Source: Neckera pumila (taxonomy: Eukaryota; Streptophyta; Bryopsida; Hypnales; Neckeraceae). From it: 64,000 nt of DNA. The notes beneath the pieces were generated by a model. That model was not told the origin of the DNA. It saw nothing but the letters and a program-made list of their open reading frames with translations, and ran no database searches. The stretch is from positions 4,960,001 to 5,024,000 of the forward strand of contig OZ018415.1 of assembly GCA_963969595.1 (NCBI GenBank). Reading direction: 5' to 3'. Shown here one piece after another: positions 36,546-47,618 of this stretch; the first letter of the stretch is position 1, and every line of letters starts with the position of its first letter. Position numbers and translations under genes: made by a program.

Positions 36546-37224
36546 TCGGGGATCACTTTTGCTGAGCCTTCAGCTTCGCAGCACGCCTTAGTCAAGGAGA
36601 GCATCCCAAAGGAACCCCGCCTGTGAAGGTTGCGACAGTTGGCCAATGTTCGTTCAAAAACACTGTAACTTACTTTTGCTGATCCTCTAAGGAGGAATGC
36701 TAGCTTTCAAACCTGCATGAAAAAGAGTCTCTTGTGCTTTGTTCAACAAACTACAGCACATGGACATACCCTTAAATATATAAGGTAAACCGGCCCATTG
36801 TGGTCAGAATTAGGAGTTTACCCTCATGTCATTGCTGAAAATTTTCAAATGTTTTTCCACACGAAGACAAGTGTGAGAGAGAGTGAGGACATTTGAAATT
36901 TTATTTTTTGGACCAAGTATGAATTAGTTCTGAATTTCTGAAGTGATTTGTCCAAAAGAGTCAATAGACTACCCTATAACCAACAAAAAGTGTATCCAAT
37001 ATGCTCTTCTTAATCACCTAAAGTGGTCACAATAATTTCTAATGTAGAAGGCCATAAAAAATCACTTCCTACAATGATTTACACTGAAAAAGCAAGTGTT
37101 CCTAATGCGGTCACTAATCACTCCATTGGTGTCAGGTTAGACATTGATTGTGGCCAAAAAAACTGTCATGGGGTCATTAGGTGTCCACTATGGATCATCT
37201 GACCACAATGGGCTCGTCTACCTT
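36546..37224. other. GC-richer patch, repeat I fragment, unassigned DNA
   Basis: 36546-36650 is GC-richer than its surroundings and may derive from a gene or RNA, but I recognise no motif. 36690-36780 matches repeat I (GAATGCTAGCTTTCAAACCTG, AAGAGTCTCTTG). The rest is unassigned. Confidence 0.4.
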
Positions 37225-37975
37225 ATGGACATGTGAGTTGTAACCTCATGAGCAGTTGTGGTTTTGTACAATATAAGGTGCGATGATGCAACTCCAAGCA
37301 TATGTTGGAGAAAATGTTGATGCTTTGTTGCATGCTCTTTGAGGTGCCAACATTGAAAATTGGGCACAATTTAAAAACAATTCTACCAATTCAACTCGGA
37401 CCTCTACTGTACTTATAACTTTTGCATATTATAATCAAATATCGTTCTTGTTTTTCCACACTGGTTTTATTCTGAAATTCTTTATGTGATTAAAAAAATG
37501 AGAGATTTTTGAAATTCAATAATGTTTGTCTTCAAGAGAAATTTGTTTGGTTTGAGGTGATGGGACTATCTTACTTATGGCAAGGACCACTCATCTTATT
37601 AGGAACCACCCAAATCGAGGAAGATGAGTGGTCCCTGCCATAGGTGTATTGCAAAGAAAAGACCCTAGTATCTGTGAGTGCTCAACACACCAATTCATTA
37701 CTAAAGTATGTACTCCCACAATCAACAGTGTTCCAAATGCAATACTAGCATTTGGACTAAAAAGCGTCACAAAAACTTAGATATTGACTACGCAATATGC
37801 ACACAATCAAAACATGAAAATCAATGAGAATCTTATGTTGGTTATTGGTACACGTCTCTTCCTCTCTCTCTATTTCTTTACTTTGAAAATTCATAATATA
37901 TTTATACCATCTCCATATATGCATGCTAATTTATATTTTAATAATACTAATTATAGACCTTACAATTATAACTAG
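37225..37975. repeat. Dispersed repeat G, copy 4 (longest)
   Basis: Contains both the 5' blocks of copy 2 (GTGAGTTGTAACCTCATGAG, GGGCACAATTT, TTACTTATGGCAAGGACC) and the 3' blocks of copies 1 and 3 (AACTTAGATATTGACTACGC, TTTACTTTGAAAATTCATAA). This shows that they belong to one element of at least 0.75 kb. A short local inverted repeat (GACCACTCATC...GATGAGTGGTCC) lies at about 37587-37637. Confidence 0.55.
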
Positions 37976-38567
37976 GGGTGATATATGCACCCTAGTGTAG
38001 CATTAGAAGAAAACTTTGCAGATTTGGTAGGAGAGGCAACCCATTTTTGACCTCTTAAAGAGTATCTGAAGAATTGTTTCTTTAGGGGGAAATTTTTCCT
38101 GTGTGCAGAAATAGAATTTGAACAGCTTCTAAAATTTCAGATTTTTTTGTCTCAAAACAAAATTACTATTAATGAATCAGTTGGAGATTGTATCCAACCC
38201 ATATTGGTTTTGTTGTTTCCAACCAAAGATTCGTTGCAAAATTGAACAAGAGTTGGTTGCAATATTGAAAGTGTTGTAATCAAACATAATGTGCCACATT
38301 TACCTTGGGAACTGTACCATAATTAATCACAATTCATCTCCTCCCTCACAACCTAATTTCTACCACTCATTAATAGGAAGTTCCTTAGCCCGGGCTTCAG
38401 TGTGACCGGTCAAGAAAAGTGGTCCATCAGGGACTTGACCAAAGACAAAAAAAGACTGGTCACTCCAAAATGAGCTCTTCAAACACTATCTCCCCATCCC
38501 CGCCACGCTTTGACCTGGGCTTGATCTTGTTGGCTTTGTTGGCTTGTGGGCCATTTCTTAACTTTTT
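37976..38567. other. Non-coding stretch, no gene recognised
   Basis: Holds an F-like terminal motif near 38020 (GGTAGGAGAGGCAACCCATT) and then F-arm remnants (TCTTTAGGGGGAAATTTTTC, TGTCTCAAAACAAA) to about 38175. The remainder is unassigned. Confidence 0.45.
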
Positions 38568-39509
38568 TTAACCCCTAAAGGACCAAACACCATTTTTGGC
38601 AACATAGCAATTTTGGGCAGCTCACTACGAATGGAAATTTTAATTTTTTTCTTTGAAATTTTCACACAAGATGTGCCCAAGGAGTAGCTTCAAGGCCCAA
38701 CAATTTTCATAACTTTTGACTTTATAGGTAAAAAGTTATTGTATGATATGTAATTTTCCGCGTTTGGAGGGCAGCCCAAGCAGCTCAAAAAAATTCTTTA
38801 AAAAACACTTTTTTGAAAAATTAAAATTTGAAATTGGTTTTATAGATTTATATATACTTGGAAAGCTTTGAATCATTCCATTTGGATTAACAAGTCAAAA
38901 GTTATGAGGAGTTTTAGTTTGAGGGTAGTTATAGAATCTCTACTCTAAAATAAATGTTGAAGTCCTTTATCTAACTCAATTTTTAATATTTTTGAATAAA
39001 GTAAAAAATATTGGATGTATATTGTTTATTACAACATTACAACCGTTGGGATTGTCATTTTTCAATTCCATAATTAAATTCTTGACAATTTAGTATTCTG
39101 AGTCATTCTCTACCTCTTCCCACTTACTATTTTTTTCCTATATGTTGTACAATTCCAAATGATCTGAAAATTTTCAAGCATGTAGCCAGCTTGCCTTGAA
39201 GAATGAATCCAAAGAGTAACCACCATTTTGGACACCTTTTCATACAAATGTGACCTTGTGAAGTGCTGCTGCCCGGATTTTTGCAGTGATTAAAAAAGGA
39301 TTTTTGTCAATTCAAACGCTATTATCTTGCAATCTACATGGTGGAAAATTCTGAAATTTTTTCCACACCTTCTTAAACCAATCTACTACAAGATCCTAAG
39401 GTTAAATGTGTTTAAAAATGTTTTTTTTTAAAAGTTTGGTACTTGTATTAGAAGTGGCAGTTTTGGAGCGATTTTGGTGAAAACATAGTCAAAAACCTTT
39501 AGGGGTCAA
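38568..39509 (+). mobile_element. TTAA element, subfamily 1b, 942 bp
   Basis: Starts TTAACCCCTAAAGGACCAAA and ends AAACCTTTAGGGGTCAA. The start of the body (TTTTTGGCAACATAGCAATT, GGGCAGCTCACTAC) differs from subfamily 1 but matches 48505-49196, so the two define a sub-lineage. The right TTAA has mutated to TCAA. Confidence 0.85.
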
Positions 39510-39667
39510 TCAATTAGCATTTTGGTTGGCTCTTGGTTATGACAAGTCATTAATGCATGAGTTAGTCTTGTTTTGGCGTGTGCGCTTCTTTGTAAATGGA
39601 TGGCGGACGGAAGCAACCCAAGAGCTAATGGACACTGGCCAACCCATTTCCCCAGCCTTGTTTCCAG

Positions 39668-39870
39668 AGAATGGGTGGCAATGCTCTAAGAGCAGCCCCA
39701 TGGCAATGCTCTAAGGGTAGCCCCACTGTAACACACAAAAGCCACACTTCAAACATTTTGCACCGTTGATCTTTTGGTCAATGGAGACATCAATGGTGCA
39801 CAATGTTAAGAGTGTTGCTTCAACGTGTAGGAGTGGGGTTGCTCTTCCACTAGAATGGGTTGCCTCCCCT
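39668..39870. mobile_element. Small MITE-like element with GGGGCTGCTCTTAGAGC ends
   Basis: The left part has a 24 bp tandem duplication (GGCAATGCTCTAAGAGCAGC / GGCAATGCTCTAAGGGTAGC); the right end reads GTGGGGTTGCTCTTCCAC. The GGGGC-GCTCTTAGAGCATTGCC type of end is common in plant MITEs. Boundaries are approximate. Confidence 0.4.
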
Positions 39871-40010
39871 ACTTGAGTTCCATTAAATTCTATGAAATGT
39901 TTCATCACATAATCTCCAAGAGAATGATGCATTTATCAAGATTCAGAGGTTGTACTAACAAGGAATTGATTGTCATGTCATACATACGTCACTCATCTTG
40001 CAGAGGTTGA

Positions 40011-40753
40011 TTAACCAAGGAACGCTGCGGACGCCATTCCGTGGCGTTCGGATGACAATACCGTTGAGCCAAGAGGGTTCAAAAGCTTTTTTTCATCCTC
40101 CTTTTCCTTGTTGACCTTTCACATTGGGTTATGAAGAGTATCCAATTGAGTTTGTACTCTTTCCAATTTTTGTCTTCACGGACATGAGAATCTATTAAAA
40201 AAACGGATCACAAAATATGCTATTTTAGAGTATTTTGGGAAGTTGTTGCTCTTTGCTTTAAATCTAAAATTTCTCCACAAAAATGATATTTTTTGAGTTT
40301 GAATCAAACTAACAAAATGAAGATCATCTACTCTAGTTTCTTCTCCAATTTGAATTTTGAAAAAATTTCTAATATTGCATATTTTATTGCAATTTCAACA
40401 TTGGGTGTATTTTCAATGTCTATTATTTTTTAATTATAGAATGACACGGAAATTGGATTTACACCATGATGTTTTTCATTGTGGTATACACTTATGGTGA
40501 ATTTTTCAGATTTTTTGAAACATTTTTCTATTTTATATGATTTTTCTTCACTTTTTCTTAAAAAATTCTTTAAAAATTTAATTTTTCCCAAAAAAATCTA
40601 AATTTTTTCTGAAGTAAAGAAGACATGTACTTTAATCTCTGAAAAATAAAAATAAATTTTTTCATACATATCTAGTTGCAAAATGGTAGCAAATTGAGTG
40701 ATGGATAGTGAGGTTTGAAATCAATGGTCATGGGTCCGTCATTTAGGGGTTAA
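40011..40753 (+). mobile_element. TTAA element, subfamily 3, 743 bp
   Basis: Starts TTAACCAAGGAACGCTGCGG and ends CGTCATTTAGGGGTTAA. Same length as 23308-24050 and collinear with it. The subterminal hairpin here is ACGCCA-TTCCG-TGGCGT. Confidence 0.85.
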
Positions 40754-40756
40754 GAA

Positions 40757-43140
40757 GAAGTGTCTTGACAAAGACAGAGAATTGAGAATCTTATGTAATG
40801 GGCCGAATGACTACAGTATCAATGGACTATCAATGAACAAGTTTAACTTAGGTGGAAGTAAATCTCTCATGATAGGACTTACTTGCAAGTCTTCATTTCA
40901 CTACAAATTTGCTAACTTACTGCAGAAAGATTTCAGTTAAAAAGGAAAGAGAGGAATGCAAGCTTTCAGATAATCAGACCTGCTTGAATAAGAGTCTCTT
41001 GCGAATTGTTCAACTAACTACAGCATGTGGACATACTTTTAAAAAATGCCTCTTGACTAAACAATACATCATTATCATAGTGAAAATGAAAATGTTATTG
41101 ACCAATCACTGAAAAACTTCACTTGCAAAACATCATATTCTTCATCATCTAACTTAGATGCAGAAACTGGTTTGAAAGTTACAGCACAGAAGAAATTAGC
41201 GGAACAAAGTCAAACAATTTATGCAACATGCAATGCAAGTACAAAATATAGACATAATGGACCCACCTTGCCAAATTTTAGAAGTAGAAGAGGAGTCTTG
41301 CACATGTTTGCATTGTCCAAAAAGTTCAAGGTAACATAATTTTTGATCTGGACACTTGTTCAAAAACAACAACTTATATTCTTACTAAAGAAGTACACAT
41401 TCACACCTTGTGTTAAAATTTCATAAACATCTAACCTAAATTGATTTTGTGCGTATCTACCTAAGATTTCTGTGTATGTTGAATATTTACGTGGTCCTTC
41501 ATGGGTTAAATTAAGAACCATTCTCAAGCCACCGTGTTGTGGCAAACATAAGCAATGCATACAATACAAATGAATCGATGCAAATGAAAGTAGGATTTGT
41601 GGTTTTTAGACTGTTAAATAGATGCATTCTATAATGGAGTGCTTTGAATTCTTAATAGAGATATTCACATTGAACTTTGGGTGTGGACACTGAACTTGTT
41701 GTTCATCTTCTTTTCTTGAAGATGAAATGGCATTTTGTCATTAGGAAAAATTTTGGTCCTCAAAGGGGCTGTCAAAATCTGAATTTTGGCACCCCTGGGG
41801 TGCAATTACAAGAAAAATAAAAATGAAAATGAAAAAAATGTTTAAATTTTTTCAATCTGATGTGGCATCCCTCTCATAGTGATGAAGTAAATATTATATA
41901 TATATATCATACTACTAAAATCATAACTCCCTCTGTTAATATCACAAATGCTACCATTAATAATAGGGGCTCATGCTTGCTATGCTACGCATTCACTGTA
42001 TCACATATTAGTAAAATATTGATGTATTTGAATAGAATGCATGATAATGATTTCAAGAAGTCTCTGAAATAGTTAATTTTAATATTTTGTATAAAAAATT
42101 TCAATCATGCATACATAAAAATAATATTTTCACACAATGTTATATTACAAAAATAGAGTAGTACACTAAAAATGATATTTAGTGTAGTATGACATTTAGT
42201 GTTTTACCCCCCTACCAGCCACAACACTAAATCTAAATTGTAGCGGATTTAGTTCATTTTTTTAACGTGTTCTAACACTAAATGTAAACCTTTTCAGATT
42301 TCAGATTTACCATAGAGCATATTTAGTGTTAGAAATTAGATTTAGTGTTACTTACTTATAATATTTAGTGTCAAGGTTCGTAATTAGTGTTGCCAACACT
42401 AAATATCATTTTTAGTGTAGTTTGCACTCACCTCTGTAATATCACTTTTATAGCTTTTATGATTTCAAAATTCTATTGCTACTACCAAATGATTTGAGAA
42501 ATTTATTCAATTGAAGCGAGTTTGGATTTCACAACAATTAAGCTGTTCATGAAGTTTTTGAAATTTACAAATTTTTCTTTTCAATTCACAATTTTTTTGG
42601 GATGCCATCGTTTGTAACAATTGAGTCAACTTTTGAATGCATTACAATAAATGTGTATCTTTTACAGTATTCACCATTGCATATATTTCATTCATCATTC
42701 AATAAATTTCTATTGTAAATTTCAATATATGCTTACTTATAAACAAAATTATACGAAGATTTTAGTAGTTTTTATTTGAAGATTTATTGAAATTTTTGTT
42801 TTGCATTTATCTAATACATAAAAGTTCTAATAAAATTCTAATGATGACTGCGTAGCATAGCAAGCGCCAACCGCTAATATATATATATATATATATATAA
42901 TAATTGCACTGTCTCTCACGGTCCCTTTGAAGGCTGAAAATTTTCCCAATGAAAGTTGAATGCTGTTGGTTTCTCCTTGCATGCTTGAGCTAGGAAGTAT
43001 TAGCAAAATAATCATCTTATAAAACTTATAACATGATAAACACACAATATGGTAATCATCACTAGGAGTGCTCAAAGTTCCTCAATTCCTGAAGAGTGTA
43101 GAGTATTGATAATACCACATCATGATATCTACAAGTTTGT
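40757..43140. repeat. F core plus repeat I copy 2, interrupted by about 1.2 kb
   Basis: 40757-40915 matches the core of F at 31900. 40917-41710 and 42945-43140 together match repeat I copy 1. The interruption, 41719-42944, carries a perfect inverted pair, GCTTGCTATGCTACGCA (41975-41991) and its inverse (42849-42865), which may mark an inserted element. Confidence 0.55.
42163..42418. mobile_element. CACTA-type MITE, 256 bp
   Basis: Terminal inverted repeats of about 23 bp, perfect, beginning ACACTAAAAATGATATTTAG. A 3 bp AGT duplication lies on both sides (42160-42162, 42419-42421). The CACTA terminus and 3 bp duplication are those of the En/Spm (CACTA) superfamily. Multiple internal TTTAGTGT copies in both orientations are subterminal repeats typical of that group. 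Non-coding. Confidence 0.85.
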
Positions 43141-43369
43141 CTTGCAATGTTTATGATTTCAATGTTGCATTTTTGAAGGAATCAATGTGATGCATTTGTA
43201 ATCCAAAATATTTAAATGCCAATGTATTAAAACTGATACAAAAATTGCATTTACATATCATAGAACCTGCATAGTTTTGGGGCTATGCACTAAGAGAGGT
43301 CTTATGCAATTGTACAGTTGTAGTAATGGCACTTGACTAACGTGGCTTCTAACTACATTACTTTTTAGA

Positions 43370-44345
43370 TTAACCCCTAAAGGGCCATTGTCCCTAAAGG
43401 GACAAATGTTATTTTTTTCTCAATTGGTGCCCGGAAATAAAAATTATGCCCAAATAAACTCAAAACAGGGGTGGGGGGTAGCAAATTTTTTTTGCAAAAT
43501 CTTAGTTGTCTTTTTTCAATTTTTTTCTTACAGATTGTATTTTTTTTCTATCTAGAAAGCTTTGATTCATTTCATTTGGATTTTTTATGAGAAAGTTGTA
43601 GACAATCTTGTTTTTCAGGCAATTAGAGCATCTTCTTGAAAAAATAGCTTGTAGGATTCATTAGAGGAGATTTGAAGGCATTGGAGGGCCATTTTGAATC
43701 CCTTTCCAAATCTGGCTCGATTCTGCAAACAATTGGTACGGTCTATTAGAGTTTTGTTTTCTCAAATTTTTTTCCCCTCCCAAATATCATTTTAAGCCAC
43801 TTTTTTTTCTTTTTTCTTTTTATTCAAAAATGACGTGGTACACTCACGGCCCCATCAGCTATCAATTATCCTACGTTCCCACAGTCTGGGAACGTAGAAT
43901 AACTTACAGTCTCTTAGAGGCCTCAAATCTCTTCTAATGTTTCGGAATGCAATTTTAAAATAAAAGGTTTCACATGGTTTAGTTTGTTTGCTAGAAGAAT
44001 CTCACCATTGGGAATAGTGCATTTTAATTCTATTTAAAAGATATTAATATTTTAGATTTTCTTTCTATCTCATACCTACTTCTACTTAACAATTATATTA
44101 AGAAAAAAAATTAAGTTTTTTGAGTTTTTTTCTTCTTTAGACTCTCAAGTCAATTCTCCACAATAAAGATTTAAAGCTCAAAACTTTGTAGTGCATTTAG
44201 TTAAAAATGTTCAAAGTCATAAAATCTAGTCCCGCAATGCGCCGAAAAACTTGTTTTTTCCACTTTAAACATAGATATGCAATTTGTGCAGTCAAAAATT
44301 CTGAAATTTTTTCTACATATTTTCATACTAGTTAGGTGTCAGATT
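43370..44345 (+). mobile_element. TTAA element, subfamily 2, right end lost
   Basis: Starts TTAACCCCTAAAGGGCCATT with the palindrome TTGTCCC-TAAA-GGGACAA. The body is collinear with 28281 up to CATACTAGTTAGGTGTCAGA at about 44340, then joins unrelated DNA. Interrupted by MITE C at 43659-43939. Confidence 0.8.
43659..43939. mobile_element. MITE family C, copy 2, nested in a TTAA element
   Basis: CATTAGAGGAGATTTGAAGG at the left, CCTCAAATCTCTTCTAATG at the right. The subfamily 2 body resumes on both sides (TTGTAGGATT / GGAATGCAATTTT), so MITE C moved after the TTAA element had inserted. Confidence 0.85.
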
Positions 44346-44621
44346 CCATTTCAATGTCAATTCCATTCATTTTTGGTTAAATGCATTGTAAATGCAATTT
44401 AAGTATCAAATTTTAATGGGTATAAGAATAATATTGAAAATGCATCAAACCTATTTCTAAGGCGTTTTTGAATAGGCTATAGTGGTGAAGTTTCAATCCT
44501 ATTCCTAGAATTTTTTTGAATGAGACACAATGCCAATGAAAACTATTCTTTTATAATATGGCATATGAACTATAAATGACAGCCAAGCATCAAACCTTTT
44601 TCTAAGAAATTTCCAAATGGT
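44346..44621. other. Unassigned DNA before the CTAG element
   Basis: No gene or repeat recognised. Confidence 0.4.
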
Positions 44622-44854
44622 CTAGCCCTTAAAGGTCCAATGAGCCCATTTTGGCCAATATTATACAACAATATTTCATTGTATTTGGCATGGTTCTGTA
44701 CCTTTTATAGGTTTAAGATTAATAGTGAAATTAAAATTCATATCAACATGGTTCTAACAAGTTATTGAGGTCTCAATTTGGAACTTTCTACTAGCAACTA
44801 ATGCCACTTATACGCAAACGTATCTACCATCCCTAGTGGACCTTCAAGGGCTAG
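44622..44854. mobile_element. CTAG-flanked relative of the TTAA elements, 233 bp
   Basis: Left CTAGCCCTTAAAGGTCCAAT, right GTGGACCTTCAAGGGCTAG: inverted ends of the same CCCTTAAAGG-ACC type as the TTAA elements, but bounded by CTAG on both sides. Either both flanks changed in parallel or this lineage uses another palindromic target. Non-coding. Confidence 0.65.
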
Positions 44855-44979
44855 GTTAGATGGATTCATACCTATCCAAATAATCACAATCTATAATAGC
44901 AATAGAAATAATCATAAAGTACTTGAAATGAATTTAATACATCAAACCTACTCGTAGGGAATTCAATGGCCTCCCCGAA

Positions 44980-45289
44980 ACCCAAAATTAGGGTTTTGCT
45001 TTCCGGGCAGCGGGCAAAGAGGCACGAAAATAAAAAAAGCAGGCCACGACCTCATCTCTTTGGATAAAACCAAATCGTCGCATCTCCAATCCCACCAGAA
45101 TCTCAAACAGCCCAATTCTAATCTTCTTTCGCAATCTCCAATTGCGACGAATCTAGGGTTTCAAATTGCATCAAGCCACATAGCAATTCTCCCAATTCTC
45201 CCAATTCTCGTAGAAATTGTCACAATTCTCGTCGCAATTCTCGCAAATCTCGCAGAAAATCCAAGTTTCTGAGTACAGTATTGGCAAAG
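44980..45289 (+). promoter_or_regulatory. Promoter and leader of the thioredoxin gene
   Basis: An inverted pair of telo-box-like motifs (AAACCC...TTAGGGTTTT, about 44980-44998) and a second TCTAGGGTTTC (45152-45162) are typical of plant housekeeping and plastid-protein promoters. An AT-rich AAAATAAAAAAA lies at about 45028. The leader (about 45183-45250) repeats CAATTCTC six times, a pyrimidine-rich tract. I see no ATG between 45000 and the start codon at 45290, so that codon should be the first one met by scanning ribosomes. Confidence 0.6.
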
Positions 45290-45832
45290 ATGCTGCTCTC
45301 CTCCTCGCAAGCGGTCGTCGGCACAGCCCCGACGTCGGTCGCAACTCCACTCCTCCTCCGAAGTACCGGATTACGGCAAGTATCCCTGCCCTTACAGAAG
45401 TTCCCTTCAGCATTCAGATTCTCTTCCACCAAGTCTGAGAATCGGAAGAACCCTAAGGGTGGTTTGGGATTAAGAGGGATTCATTGCAAAGTGGGTAGCG
45501 CCACGCAGGAAGATTTCGACACCGAGGTTCTCCAATCGGAGCTCCCCGTGCTGGTCGACTTCTGGGCGGACTGGTGTGGTCCCTGTAAGCTGGTATCCTC
45601 GAGTATGGATACGGTGGACCGGAAGTACGCGGGGAAGCTGAAAGTGGTGAAAGTGGAGACCGATCCGAATCCGAAGTTGGTGGAGAAGTACAAGGTGTAT
45701 GGGTTGCCGACGTTGCTCATGTTTCGGGATGGGGAGGCGATGGTCGGGGGGCGACATGAGGGCGCGATTTCGTTGTCCAAGGTGGAAGCGATGATCAAGA
45801 AAGTGCTACCGTCGCTCGCTGCAGCGAATTAA
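45290..45832 (+). CDS. Chloroplast thioredoxin, x-type-like (180 aa, single exon)
   Basis: Disulfide reductase that, as a plastid thioredoxin, would take electrons from ferredoxin-thioredoxin reductase and pass them to stromal targets; x-type members are known mainly as 2-Cys peroxiredoxin reductants. The open frame continues upstream to a TTG, but the first ATG is at 45290. Residues 1 to about 65 are rich in Ser, Arg and Leu with few acidic residues, as in a chloroplast transit peptide. The thioredoxin fold spans about 70-175: PVLVDFWADWCGPCK with the catalytic WCGPC at 95-99, the NPKLVEKYKVYGLPT region with cis-Pro at 140, FRDG, and GAIS before the last helix. NPKL-YKVYGLP and EGAIS favour x-type over m, y or z. 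The usual P after WCGPCKL is replaced (LVSSS). One exon, clean ends, much higher GC than the surroundings: a functional host gene. Confidence 0.93.
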   Translation: MLLSSSQAVVGTAPTSVATPLLLRSTGLRQVSLPLQKFPSAFRFSSTKSENRKNPKGGLGLRGIHCKVGSATQEDFDTEVLQSELPVLVDFWADWCGPCKLVSSSMDTVDRKYAGKLKVVKVETDPNPKLVEKYKVYGLPTLLMFRDGEAMVGGRHEGAISLSKVEAMIKKVLPSLAAAN

Positions 45833-45885
45833 TTAGGGTTTGGCTTTGGGGGTGGGGTAGGGTTTGGGGGTGGGGAGCGTGCGAT
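45833..45885 (+). other. Start of thioredoxin 3' untranslated region
   Basis: G-rich sequence (repeated GGGTTTGG and GGGGTGGGG) directly after the stop. It probably belongs to the transcript. No poly(A) signal could be assigned. Confidence 0.4.
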
Positions 45886-46890
45886 GCAAAGCAATGTATT
45901 TTTATTTTGTGAATTGGTGGACACTGTTTCTGGTTCTTCTGTTTCGATTCAGTTTCAGAATTGGCTTGAATTCGGTTGTAGGGCTTTCTGTTCAGGACAC
46001 ATTCGAAGATGATGCATCTGTTTGCTTTAATGTGCAAAGGCTCCTGGCGGCAAATGGCTGGCTCATCTTTGGTCCTTGAGACTTCTGCCCTTGTTTTTTT
46101 CTACGGTGGGGATTGATTGGTATGACTTTCCGGTCTTTTGATTGCTGGAATTGTATCCCATGGTTTCGATGCAACCAATGGATTTTTATTTCATGAATTG
46201 GCTGCCACTTGTTCTGGTACTTCCGTTTCAAGCTTCCTTTTTCCATTTCAGAATTGACTTTGTTTCGTGTTTAAGACAATCGAAGGTGATGTTTCTGTTT
46301 TAGTTTGGAAGGAGGATCGATTTCTGTTCACATTGCAAGCTGTCGTAATGTGCGAAGGCTCCTGGTGGCAAATGTGTGAAGCTTGCGGTACTAATGAGTT
46401 TCTCTTATTATCTGGGTGCCATTTTTGGTTCTCCTGATCTTCCTCTCCGATCTTGAATTTTTTAGTTTCAGAAAGTGCTTGAATTCCGGAGTAGGGTTTT
46501 TCTCGTTAGGGACAATGATAGGTGATGTTTCTGCTGGAGGTCCAATATCTATGCGATTACTGCTGAGATGTCGTGAAGTGCTTCCCTCGCTTGCGCTGCT
46601 AATGAGAGCCACTCGCTGGATTGAGTGGTATGGTTGTTTTCGTTTTTGATTGTCAGAACTGCATCCGAGGTTTGTGATGCAGTTAATTCACTTTCGTTTT
46701 ATGAATTGGTTGTCATTTCTGATCGACACTCTTCCTCTCAAACCTTGCTTTATCAACTTCAGATCAGTGCATGACTTTGGTATTAGGGTTTCTAGTTTTG
46801 GACAACCAGAGGTGATGTTTTTGCAATTTCTGTGCCAGAGGTGCTGAAATGTGCAATAGGCTCCTGGGTGACCCATCTTTGGATGATGAG
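45886..46890 (+). repeat. Degenerate tandem repeat downstream of thioredoxin, about 4 units
   Basis: Each unit has, in order, TTTTATTT-ATGAATTGG (about 45898, 46183, 46689; diverged near 46400), a TTTCAGAATTGACTT-like block, AAGGTGATGTTTCTG (46005, 46282, 46521, 46810) and ATGTGCRAAGGCTCCTGG (46029, 46346, 46848). The period is about 220-310 bp. Composition matches the gene island, not the AT-rich repeats. It may be a long 3' untranslated region or an intergenic array. No continuous reading frame runs through it. Confidence 0.6.
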
Positions 46891-47383
46891 GACATCCAAA
46901 TTTGCCGCGGAGCATACTGGTAGTTCCTATCGTTACACTGGTCAAATTTTTGTATGTTCTTGTGAGCAATTGAAAGGAGGTTTCAATGCACTGAAGAATT
47001 TGATATCTATTAAGATCGTAGGATGCCAATCCCTTACTAAGTCTTATGTTTTTCGAAGTCCTCTGCACAGAAGTTCGACCTAACTGACATTAGATGATGG
47101 GATGCTGTGCTCATCAATGCAATTGAATGCAGATTATTTTCCTGTCTTCATGGACGCAAAGTTAATCTGTTTTCTGTTATGATCAACGTTGCAGCCACAG
47201 TATGCCGATCCTGAGTAGCACCTTGGAAAGGAGGGAAATCCGAACTTGATCCATACCAAGAATTTCTGGATCTTAGTTGCAGAGTGTCTTGTGCTCTTCG
47301 AGCCGTTGTTGTGAATTCGATAATCGATCAGTGACCAAATGCTTTGCTTCAGCTTCAGCTTTTGGTATGGTGGAATATTGAAC
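46891..47383. other. Gene-island DNA, no gene recognised
   Basis: Moderate GC, no repeats from the rest of the window, and no open frame with a known motif. It could be transcribed flanking DNA of the thioredoxin gene. Confidence 0.4.
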
Positions 47384-47426
47384 TAAGGTAACTACACCTA
47401 ATTTTGAATACTTTCTAAAACTGCAC
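47384..47426. mobile_element. MITE family B, left-end fragment
   Basis: TAAGGTAACTACACCTAATT and ...AAAACTGCACA match the left ends at 9150 and 12171. It is cut off where the left arm of the inverted duplication begins. Confidence 0.6.
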
Positions 47427-47618
47427 AGAGGTCATGTGCCGTGATATTACTCCAAAAGTCCAAATCTATTGCTATCTAGCAAAGAAATACATGTAAAATG
47501 AGCGTTTGAGGTTTGAATAAAAAATCCACAAAATAAGAGGTAACTTAGAGGAATGAAAGGAGGTGTGCAAACAAAATAATATATGTTTTACAAAATTAGA
47601 GGTTTAGTTATTTGAAAC

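Noticed and set aside
36461..36646. Open frame in a GC-richer patch
   Set aside because: No known motif on either strand and partly within a tandem repeat; not enough for a gene call.
42163..42418. tRNA or small RNA gene in the palindromic region
   Set aside because: The palindromes are the terminal and subterminal repeats of a CACTA-type MITE.
45281..45289. Earlier thioredoxin start (TTG at 45281)
   Set aside because: Non-ATG codon; the ATG at 45290 is the first in the leader and leaves a normal transit peptide.
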